Source of the DNA: Acanthopleura granulata
Lineage: Eukaryota; Mollusca; Polyplacophora; Chitonida; Chitonidae
Assembly (NCBI GenBank): GCA_016165875.1
Contig: JABBOT010000001.1
Location: 9,737,306-9,801,305 of the forward strand
Length of the DNA: 64,000 bases
Reading direction: 5' to 3'
A model generated the notes under the pieces. That model searched no databases, was not told where the DNA came from, and was given only the letters and a program-made list of their open reading frames with translations. Within the stretch, counting starts at the first letter, position 1. Each line of letters starts with the position of its first letter. Positions 1 to 11,500 of the stretch are shown here, piece after piece. The position numbers and the translations under genes are program-made.

Positions 1-1617
1 GCTTGGGCTGAGCTTGGATCGGGAGCCCTCCACGGCGGTGGGGAGGAACCTGGTGGGAAATGTGCCAGAATCCTTATTCTTTATACTGCTTGCCGACCAT
101 AAATGGATAGTCGGCATTGTCCAGATAGAAATTTCGCCACGATACGGCTGAGATATTGCCGATGTGATGTTACGCCATAATCATTCATTCATTCAAGATA
201 GAAATTCATCTCTCTTGTCATACACAAACCCCACAAACGACAAGAGCACGGTATAAATCTAAATAGATATATAAAAGTATCCAAATTTCATTGATTGTAA
301 ACTGTATTACACATGTGGGTGTATAGAAGGGTCGGGTACCATACTTTCTTTCCCAATTTGAATGTACATTGACAATGGTTTTGCGACATTTATACCTTGC
401 GGAATTAACTCGACTTTGCCACCTTTGCTTCAGCTTTCTCCAGACCCCAGAAGCGTATTGGTCCAAGCACAGCCAACATTGCCAAAGTCACCCGCGGTGA
501 GCATTACTATTGGTAGTTACTTCCCAGACAATGTCCAGTAGCGTGAACATAACACGTGAAGCTTTGCTCTGATTCGTTACACTGAGAACCAGGAAGTTGT
601 GCTTGAAGGCTGACTCAGATTAGTACAGACCATTCATCACTGGATCACCGATTTCATAATACACACAGCACATATACATAAACTCAAGAGTGTCACAACA
701 GCCATGGTAGATGCTGTAAAACGATTAGCGTTAATTCTAAGGACGACGATTCCCAAGACACAACACTGTAGTAGAACAGTTATGACATCATCAAAACCAG
801 CCAGTTATTACATACGAGTGTTAGTTACAACATTGTTCAGGCTCGCGTGGAGAACTTAAAACTACCATTTTTACCTTCCCTGTACGAAGTACAATCGTAC
901 CTTATGTCGTACTACAGGCGTCGGGATGAATTCATAGTTAAAATTCACAACAAAGCCATTCGTGTGCTGGAATCAATGTTACTGTAAATGTTAAGGGAGG
1001 TAACTCAAAAGGTACTGTTTGGAGTGAACTCTGGTTTTTCATACACGTAAAGCAGAATAACACAAGGGCGATATTTCATTACTGGCACCCTGAATGCATG
1101 TTTCATGTCTCTTGTCTTCTACAATCCAAATTAGGGTGAATGTTTACGTAGTTCATGTATTAACCAGAAGTTGTGCATGCATGTATCTGCAAAGGCGATC
1201 TCTTTGGTAGCATTGCCACCAAATTAAAGTTGGAAGTCTATAGTTTGGGTGGATTTGTTGTTAACAAACATTCAGTATTTCGGTGTTTTGCCAGAAGTCT
1301 GATTGTTGAGATCCCGAGTGTTCACAAGGGCTCCGCATGTGTAGCAACATCTCACTGTTTGGGATTTACTTAATTCATCATCCGATGGCTATACCAATAT
1401 GTCAGAATTTTCTCCAACATTTTTTGGTAAAATAGAGAGTTTGGCATCACTCGTGGAAATTCTTTGCTATATTTGTCAAAATGATTCTGTTCATACTTTC
1501 AATATCCCGAAAAGCCGTTTTATGATAGTAGAGATTTTAGCATGCAGATACATTTTGTGATATTTTCAGCATGGTTTATAGCAATGATTTATGATGATTT
1601 ATTACTGTTACCTTTAG
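1..1617. other. No supported gene; possible intron of a plus-strand gene
   Basis: I find no conserved coding stretch here. The short open frames at 218-466 (minus) and 1173-1373 (plus) have no recognisable motif and no convincing splice sites. If the exon at 1618 is real, the end of this stretch is its upstream intron, closing with a pyrimidine-containing tract and TTTAG. Confidence 0.4.
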
Positions 1618-1809
1618 ATCCCAAGACCAAAGTGGTCACCGTGTGGACAGTGGAGAGAAAGATGCCGTCGCCAAAAGCCACAGCCTTACGACGTGGCCCC
1701 AGACCATGGCGATTCTAAACCAGTTATTTTATCCCACAATACACAGGAGGCTGTCAACATCCCACAGTCTGTTATACAACACATAAGTAATGCACCCAAA
1801 AGAATATAG
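1618..1809 (+). CDS. Candidate terminal exon of an unidentified plus-strand gene
   Basis: After a possible acceptor (TTACCTTTAG) one frame stays open for 63 codons and ends at TAG 1807-1809. The product is hydrophilic. It starts IPRPKWSPCGQWRERC, is rich in Arg, Gln and Pro in its first half, and ends with a segment containing KPVILSHNTQEAVNIPQ. An AATAAA lies about 50 bases after the stop, the layout expected of a last exon. I do not recognise the protein. The rest of the gene would lie left of the window. It faces GNS-A tail to tail. The reading phase is inferred only from openness, so this is tentative. Confidence 0.4.
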   Translation: MPRPKWSPCGQWRERCRRQKPQPYDVAPDHGDSKPVILSHNTQEAVNIPQSVIQHISNAPKRI

Positions 1810-1821
1810 GGGTATATTTCA

Positions 1822-1827
1822 TTTATT
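1822..1827 (-). terminator. Possible polyadenylation signal of GNS-A
   Basis: On the minus strand an AATAAA lies about 680 bases beyond the GNS-A stop codon. It was the only exact hexamer I found between the stop and this point. If used, the GNS-A 3' UTR would overlap the 3' end of the plus-strand gene. Confidence 0.3.
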
Positions 1828-1859
1828 TATATGGATATTCTGTACATAGCTACTGATTC

Positions 1860-1865
1860 AATAAA
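1860..1865 (+). terminator. Polyadenylation signal AATAAA for the plus-strand candidate exon
   Basis: A canonical AATAAA lies 51 bases past the TAG at 1807-1809. This supports reading that stretch as a 3' exon. Assignment is by position only. Confidence 0.4.
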
Positions 1866-2504
1866 AACTAAATAGAATACTTACAAAATCTTCAAGGTAT
1901 GCTTTCTTTGAAAATGTAAATACATATAAAAACGACACTAAAGTGTTAGTTTATACACATTTTAGCCCATTATGACAAATATTCCTCTCTCCTCCTTTTA
2001 GAATGAGGAACTCTGGCATCAGTACTGAATGATAACCTGAATGATGCTGCAAATCTCTCTCAATCCAAAAATCTTGTTCCATGAGTTGATGATTGACAAT
2101 AGATAATTGAAGATAGAATGACTGCAATAATTTATAAGAAAATGAAAATGGTTTTGTCTCACATGATAGCAGCACCAAATCCTGTGGATACACCTGGCAC
2201 AAGATAGGCTTGCTTCTTATCACCCATACTGTGTGTGTGATTGTCCCTGCATGGAGGCAAGCATTAACTCATTCATTCCAACGAAAAATCTAACCATACA
2301 ATAATTCCTGAAACAACATCCAATATCAGTTGGAAGGCTGAATGCATGTCTGGCACTGCAGTTTCAGTCCTGAAAATGTCCAGTTTCCATGCTTATAGGG
2401 GCTACGGACCCCTGAGTTAGGACAGTCTGATAGTTAGTTGAGGATCAGTTCTGAGGATAAGCCAGTTTGTATTCATACTCAGTGTTAATGCTCCTATCCC
2501 TGGT

Positions 2505-5500
2505 TTAAGATGGATGCCTTCGTCTGTGAGGGGACCAACAACTCTGCCCCTGACAGTTGGCTAGTGCTGACAAAGTTTGTGAGTAGCTCTCCCTGGCATT
2601 TGGGGACAAAAATTTGGCTGTATTTTTCATCTCAAAGGGGTCAGAATTGAGATCATAAAACTCAACAAATCCCTGAAACGGAAAGTTCAAATAAAATGTA
2701 AAGGATGATAAATTTAAATAGAAATATATATTGCAATAGTTATTACGGGAAAATACAACAGAGAAGAAGTACTGGAGGAGAGGTGGGGAGGAGGGGAGTG
2801 TTACGGGATGGAGGGCCACATCTACATGTAAGGCATCAAAGATGAAATTAAATACATTCTGACAATTTTCCAGCAATAAAACAATCCTAAAAACTTTAGT
2901 TACTTTAAGCTCTCATGGCAGGTTTTTATATTTTGAATGATTTTGAGTGATTTTGTCTGATCAAAGAAAATAAAAAGAAACCTTCAATGAACAATACAAA
3001 AATGTATAACAGTGGGAACGTCAGCAAAATTACCATATCTGATAATCAGACTTACGATAACTGTATTCAGATACCCAATAAAGATATTTCTGAACTTCTA
3101 TACTACAAATTCTAATAATTCCAAAAACGTTTCACATATGCTCACATGAATTAAGCATTATTTAAAAGACAAATCCTCACCTCATTATCATCTAACTCAC
3201 AGTATTTTATGTTTTCCTTCACACTTATTTTCCTCAGACAGCGGAATGTATTGTTCTTGGCATCTTCACACACACAGTCTGGTTTGCAGTTCTGAAACAA
3301 ATATCAGTATATCAGCATAAATGAATTGGTCATTTGTAGTAATCTGTCATGCTGAAACATACTCAAAATAATAAAACAACCCATGAATGGTTTTGTGCCG
3401 TTAACACACCATACTCTGAAAAGAAACCATTTCAACTCTACTGGTGCTTTTCATGTTTTTCAAAAATGACATGTAGGACCAAAATGTCTTATCACGTCTA
3501 AGAATTATGGAATTGTACATGATACAAATTCACAGAGACATAGAACTCACAGCCACTGACTGATTGGTCAGCTGAGGGCATCCTGCTATAACATGGTGAG
3601 ATTCGCCAAAATACTCCACCAGGAATCGGTCTTGCACACCAGGCTGAGAGCGTTGTTGTTGCTGTTCTGACATGAGCAATGGTGTAATGGAGCTCCCATC
3701 CATGCCTGTGGATGGCTGACCTCCTGTTAACTCCACAAAGGTTGGGGCAAGGTCGATGTTCAAAACTGCCTCCTGCGATAATCCATACATGGGCATTTCA
3801 TTGATTTTTATGAACAGAGGAAATAGAAGGCCGTTCAATATCACTTGTGGAATTATTTGTCAAGTTTAAGAAGTGAAGACGACTGAAAACTGCTCACAGA
3901 AATGCCACTACCAATTTTTTTTCCAATGCAACCTCCACAGCAGAGAACAAAATGCAGTTCAATACATGGTGGTGTTGGTTCTTAGAAGTGCAACTGAGTT
4001 CTTTACCTTTAAGTACAACTAGGAAAATTTCAAATGACATGTTCACTCATCATATAAGACAGATATTCCAAGATTAAGTACACAAAATTGTTTCCGACAA
4101 CAGCCATCTACAATGGTCTGCAAACTCTGAATGTTCTTCATTCATCCAAATGAAAAATCCCACAAGAGCAAGAGTGGTTTTTCACATGCATGTAGTTTTC
4201 TGTACGTTGCCCAGCGTTTGTTGCCAGATGTCAAACTCACCTCCCTGATGTGTCCTGCAGCTATGTTCAGCCCTCTCACCATCAGTGGTGCCTGAATGTC
4301 AAACTCACCTCTCTCACCTGTCCTGCAGCTATGTCTGGCCCTCTCACCATCATTGGTACTCTGATGTCAAACTCGCCTCTCTCCCCTGTCCTGCAGCTAT
4401 GTCTGGCCCTCTCACCATCATTGATACTCGGATATCAAACTCGCCTCTCTCACCTGTCCTGCAGCTATGTCCAGCCCTCTCACCATCAGTGGTACCCAGA
4501 TGTCAAACTCGCCTCTCTCACCTGTCCTGCAGCTATTTCCAGCCCTCTCACCATCAGTGGTACCCAGATGTCAAACTCGCCTCTCTCACCTGTCCTGCAG
4601 CTATTTCCAGCCCTCTCACCATCAGTGGTACCCAGATATCAAACTCGCCTCTCTCACCTGTCCTGCAGCTATGTCCAGCCCTCTCACCATCAGTGGTACC
4701 CAGATGTCAAACTCGCCTCTCTCACCTGTCCTGCAGCTATTTCCAGCCCTCTCACCATCAGTGGTACCCAGATGTCAAACTCGCCTCTCTCACCTGTCCT
4801 GCAGCTATGTCCAGCCCTCTCACCATCAGTTGTACCTGGATGTCAAACTCACTTCCCTGATCTGTCCTGCAGCTATGTCTGGCCCTCTCACCATCAGTGG
4901 TACCTGGATGTCAAACTCACTTCTCTCACCTGTCCTGCAGCTATGTGTTGTCCTCTCACCATCACTGGTACCCAAATGACAAACTCACCTCCCTGACCCG
5001 CCCTGCATCTATGCCCGGCCCTCTCACCATCTGTGGTACCCGGATGTCAAACTCACTTCTCTCACCTGTCCTGCAACTATGTCCGGCCCTCTCACCATCA
5101 GTGGTACCCCAATGTCAAACTCACCTCTATGATGTGTCCTGCATCTATGTCTGGCCCTCTCACCATCAGCGGTACCGGGATGTCAAATTTACCTCTGTGA
5201 CAAGTCCTGCAGCTATGCCCAGCCCTCTCACCATCATTGGTACTCGGATGTCAAACTCACCTCCCTGACCTGTCCTGCAGCTACAATCGACCCTTTCACC
5301 ATCAGTGGTACCCGCATGACAAACTCCCCTCCATGACCTACTCTGCAGCTATGCCCGGCCCTCTCACCATCAGTGGTATCCGAATGACAAACTCACCTGC
5401 CTGACCTGTCCTGCAGCTATGCCTGGCCCTTTCACCATCAGTGGTACCCGAATGTCAAACTCATACAACTGGCGCTTGTCAATAGGGAGGCAAAACTGAC

Positions 5501-8500
5501 CTGGGGCACATATCACAAGTTATTTAATCATCTGCAATCAGACATCCTTTGTTATTCACAAAAAAGGTTCAATAAGAAAGGATGGTAACAGCCCTTAATC
5601 TGGGTTAAATTAAAGACATGTGGAGGCTGCCCTCTCAAGGATTAAAGTCCAGATTTTGCTACTGGTCCTAATTATAAAGATTATAACTGAGAAAACATAA
5701 TAATGACTTTAAATCCACCAAATACAAAAGACAAAACAAATCCTGTCCTAACTGATCCCTAGCTGGCTGTCCGGCATGGCTCAGCAGGTGACATCATAGA
5801 CAGCGAACCCAAGGCTGGCTAGGCTATATAGTCTGGGTACTCGTATCAAAACGATATCATTTTAGACATGGATTCTAGCTACAAAGAAGCAGATATAGTC
5901 ACATCAATTTGAACCCATTGTGGATGACATAGAAAAGAGGTATAAAACAGGCTTCTAGCAATTTTATGCAATTTTATATTACTCAGACTGATGTCCAGTT
6001 TTTAAATATTTTTTTAATCTCAGTATAACAATGTATACAGAGGTAGCTAATTATGAATAAATCTGGACACTAGTCCTTTTAGTGTTTTTTTTTAAGCAGA
6101 AGTATATCAAGATTGACCAAAATTAGTGTTTATGGCCTTGGGAATCCAAAAAGGGTACCTGTCCTGCATCACCTAGATTTGGGGCTCAACAGAGAATATT
6201 ACTCTGTATTACATCAACATGTTTTATAAATATACTGCATTTCTAGCTAAAACTAGTTACTATATTTAACTGTGCTGTCAAACATACTACGTGAAGAAGT
6301 CCAGCTCATGTTGGCTTTCCTCATGGGGAAAGGTTCACTAGCCACCTGCAGATGGTTGTGGGTTTCCCCCAGGCCCTGCTCATTTTCCTCCCTCTACAAT
6401 GCTGGTTGCCATCATATAAGTGAAATATTCTTGAATACTGCTTAAAATACCAATCAAATAAATAAATAAATAAGTTCTACATGAAAAGCCATAACTTCCA
6501 CACCAAAATGGCAGCTTCCTTTATACTGAGCTACATTTCAATAAAAACAAATCAGAGGAACAAATCCTCAAATTGTCCATTATCAAATAGAACTGCCTTA
6601 TGGTTATGAACATTTCAAAACTTGGAAATCTACAATTTATGAAAAAAAAAATGGAAATGTTGTCAAAGGAAGTCATTCAGTGCCTGGCCAATTATATTTA
6701 CCCAGGTGGAATCCATTGTCGCTTGTGAAGAAGATATAGGTGTTCTCCAGCAAACCTTTGTGTTGTAATGTGTTTACCACATTCTCCACCATGTCATCTA
6801 CGGACAACAAGGTCCTCCATCTGTACAACAGTGAGAAATACATTATAATCATAACCCGCCCCACCATGTCATCTACGGACAACAAGATCCTCCATCTGTA
6901 CAACAGTCAGAAATACATTACAGTCTTATCCCACCCCTACCATGTCATATACAAATAGCAGTGTCCTCATTCTGTACAACAGTGAGAAATACATTACAGT
7001 CTTATCCCCCCCCCCACCATCATGTCATCTAGAGACAGCAAGGTCCTTCATCTGTACAACAGTCAGAAATACATTATAATCATAACCCACCCCACCATGT
7101 CTTCTACAGAGAGCAGGGTCCTCCATCTGTACAACAGTAAGAAATACATTATAATCATAACACACCCCACCATGTCATCTACAGAGAGCAGGGTCCTCCA
7201 TCTGTACAACAGTAAGAAATACATTATAATCATAACACACCCCACCATGTCATCTACAGAGAGCAGGGTCCTCCATCTGTACAAGTCAGAAATACATTAT
7301 AATCATAACTCACCCCATCATGTCATCTACAGACAGCAAGGTTCTCCATCTGTACAATGGTAAGAAATACATTACAGTTCTATCCCACCCCACCATATCA
7401 TCTACAGACGGCAGGTATGCAAAGTGCCTTGCAGAGATAGTGTCATACCTGTTTCTGAAAGCCGAATCAGTGGTATTGATGGAGTTTTCCGACATAGGAT
7501 TTCTGGCAGCCCTTAACAACCAGTGCTTGTCCTGAAAACAGTTACTGTCACGTAAAGTATTTGCTGAATGTAGGAATACTTATTAAAATGACATACTTGA
7601 AATGTTTCTAGGCAATGGATAATCAAGACACAGCCAACCAAATCTACCCAATATATTTATTTATTTATTTACTTATTTATTTATTTGATTGGTGTTTACG
7701 CCGTACTCAAGAATATTTCACTTATACGACGGCGGCCAGCATTATGGTGGAAGGAAACCGGGCAGAGCCCGGAGGAAACCCACGACCATCCGCAGGTTGC
7801 TGGTAGACCTTCCCACTTACGGCCGGAGAGGAAGCCAGCATGAGCTGGACTTGAACTCACAGTGACCGCATTGGTGGGAGGCTTTAACTCACAGTGACCG
7901 CATTGGTGGGAGGCTTTGGGTCATTGTGCTGCGATAGCGCACTAACTGACTGAGCCATGGAGGCCCCCCTCCACCCAATATAGAAGAAAGACCTCAGGGC
8001 TGAGGCCCCTCCCCACTGAGGTAACTGCAACTGCAACCGCAACTACAAGTTCTTTATTCTGTAGCATCAATCACACTGCTGACATCATGTCGTGACAACA
8101 TCAGGATGACAACCATGTTGCCAAGCAAGGACAGAAACGGTCCTGTTGTGACTGTTTTCACGTCACCAACAGTGGGGACAGTACACAATGTCATGTCGCT
8201 GCAGTTGAGGTTGTCGCCTACAGTGGGGACGAGCCTTAAAGATGCACAAGTAATTTTCTATGTCTTAGCAATACAACAAATCAAGTTTGAGAGGAGTAAC
8301 AGACACTTTGCAGTTTGCACTGTTTACAGGGACTTTGTCATCCCCTTCATCATCCCCTCTCATTAGAAGGGCATGTGCAATTCACCAGTAACTTCAGCAT
8401 GCATACATGTACACATATTGATATTTTAGATCATGCATGTATTTCTACGTACACTTGCATGTATGTTGTAGTTGGCTGTCCTAGAAGCTTTAAGATCTGA

Positions 8501-11500
8501 GAAGTTCTGGGCATACTGAGGGGCGGGAGTGAAAGGGGCGTGGCAGGCTGGGGTGGACAGCATCATAAAGAACGGGGTGGTCTCTGTCTGGTAACTCAGA
8601 AACTCCAAGGCATGCCGGTTCTAAATGAAAGAAAGTTTTATTCTATTAAGCTTCAACAACAAGAGTAAAATGTTTTTTGAGCAAATATCCTGTGGTTGTC
8701 AATTTTTTCAACAATTCACAAAATGAAGCATAACATTATTGACCAGAGGCTGATAGAATCACCAAAACGTTTCACAAGACCATCTACAGTAGAGCAATCT
8801 GGTATTTATCTGGGCAGAGCTTCATGGATGGGCGCACATGTATATGTATTTCAAATTTTCAATAAGGTCATTGAGGTAATAACTGAAGTGCAGGCACAGG
8901 TGTTGTACAGGTACTCACAATAAGGTCTGTCAGGTATTAACTGAAGTGCAGGCACAGGTGTCTTCTTGATACACACAATAGGGTCAGTCAGGTAATAACT
9001 GAAGTGCAGGCACAGGTGTCTTCTTGATACACACAATAGGGTCAGTCAGGTAATAACTGAAGTGCAGGCACAGGTGTCTTCCTGATACTCACAATAAGGT
9101 CAGTCAGGTAATAACTGAAGTGCAGGTACAGGTGTTGTCCTGATACACCTAATAAGGTCAGTCAGGTAATAACTGAAGTGCAGATAAGGTGTTGTCCTGA
9201 TACTCACAATATGGTCAGTCAGGTAATAACTGCAGTGCAGGTACAGGTACTCACAATAAGGTCAGTCAGGTAATGACTGAAGTGCAGGTAAAGGTGTTGT
9301 CCTGATACACACAATAAGGTCAGTCAGGCAATAACTGAATTGCAGATAAGGTGTTGTCCTGATACTCACAATTAGGTCAGTGAGGTAATCTTGTTTATAC
9401 ACCTGGCCATGTTTCTCCTCTGTCCCATTGACAGACAGCTTGTAGTCATAGAAACGTGAATTTCCTACCTGCAACCAAATATACCATGATGAAGCAAGTG
9501 GCTAATCTAACAGTCCAACACCACTCATACATGCAGCAGAAATTTTGCAATACATAACATATACCACAAGTAAGAAGAGGTTTTGCTTACTTTTAACTTT
9601 AAACGTATACTAAATAAACCATTTATTTGCTTGTCAACAGTTAGGAGCCATAACCTGATGACAACAATTTCTATTTCAATGAGAGACACTTACATGTACA
9701 TGTATTCTTAACCTCTCACAAGCCAAGCTCACTGAAGCTAGATTACATTTTGGGTCAAAGATAAACCTTCAAAGGCTTCATTCATGTACTTAAAACATTA
9801 CACAGCACCAGCTGGTGCAAACCTACCAGCCCCAGCCACCAGTCCCAGCCCTGGGGGACATGCTTCACACCGCCCGCTCTGCGTTTTCCATACTGCAAAA
9901 CGAAATAAACAAACTGAAACTATTCAGCCACTTCCAATAACACACGTAATAAAGGCAAACTTATACAAGGTCCCATCCAATCCAGAAGGTGTAAAACTGC
10001 TGACACAAGATTAATGGTGATTACCCCCAGTGTGGAGACATAAAAGTATCAACTGGACCTGCCGTCCCTGAGAAGAAGGTGTTGTAGCCCCTCCGTGTAA
10101 GGGTGGTGACAAAGGTGTGCTTCTCTGGGCCCACTTGCCAGGCTGGTTTGCTACAGGTCCCAGGGATGGAGTTGTTCATCTACCTGATTTAAACACTTCC
10201 CTGAGAAGAGGGTGTTGTAGTTTCTCTGTATAATGTTGATGACAAAGGTGTGCTTCTCTGGGCCCACTTGCCAGGATGGGCTGCTACATTTCCCAGGGAT
10301 GGAGTTATTCACCTACCTGATTTAAATACTTCCCTGAGAAGAAGGTGTTGTAGCCTCTCTGCTTAATGTTGGTGATAAAGGTGTGCTTCTCTGGCCCTGC
10401 TTGCCAGGCTGGGCTGCTACAGTTCCCAGAGATGGAGTTGTTCACAGCATTATGGTTGTGGATGTACTTCCCTGTGAGTATACTGGAGCGACTTGGACAA
10501 CATAATGGGCTGGTCACAAACTGCAAAAAATAAATTATGGCCCCTTATTGCACTGCTCAGACAAACTAAAACTGAAACTGCACCATCATGTTCACAAGTA
10601 ACAGTGTTGAACAAGTAATTCTGTGTCAAGGAGCAAACTACTTGTACATACAGACTTGTGAGCTTTATTGCATTGTATGTCACATTCACAGGTAAATCTA
10701 CTTCAAGCAGCAAGATTTTACAATGGGTTATACTCCCTTATCAAGATTACTACAACCTTATGATAAAGCTGTGACTTGCCACTGGTCTGAGTGCTAAGGC
10801 CCATTAGCATAGTATGTTACATGGCAAGCTACGTTTGTGAACTAACAAATGAAACCTTTAGTCACACTCTCAGGATTTGAACCCTAGACCTCAAAGGTGG
10901 TGTGGAAGATAACTGAAGCAACACTCCCTTATACATTTGGCCATCAGAAATGTGGTGTCACACCAGCATATAACTACCACCATTAGTACCTCAGAAAATT
11001 GAATTTAGATCCAGACAAACGGTACATGTAAGCGCATGAATGCACAAAAAGCACCATCTAGCATCCACTCCAAATCCATTCTTACCGCATTGCTGAAAAT
11101 GATCCCTTGATCTCCGATCAGCTTTCTCGTTTTCTTCATGGGGGTCTGGAAAAAATAGTTACAGTATTGTGCAATCAGCCATTTAATGTGTTTAGCCAAA
11201 AGTATGGTAAAACAGGTGCCCTTAGAAAGGATTTAAAAAAAAAAAAGCAGGCCAGTTTCCAACAAACTAAACAATGCTACGACTGAAAATTCTTGACTGA
11301 ACTATGGCAGATGACAAATATGCATCTTACAGCCAGTTGAAAAAACTGAAATAATTTGGGAAATTCTGCATTTGTATGTACAGTTTACAATTTGCAAGTG
11401 TAATTTTATCTTACGATTAAAATTAAATGCTAACTGGGATACCAGTGTGAAAAATAGAGAACATCCTTAAATCCTTAAGAGAATTTGGTGGCCACTGTCA

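Noticed and set aside
4250..5268. Plus-strand frames of 123-248 aa (Ser/Pro/His-rich)
   Set aside because: They are antisense to the exon-9 edge array; the meaningful reading is on the minus strand.
7310..7519. Continuous reading of GNS-A exon 7 into the repeat array
   Set aside because: Exon 7 ends at a good donor (AACAG|GTATGAC) and the two-base overhang pairs exactly with exon 8. The read-through frame soon hits a stop.
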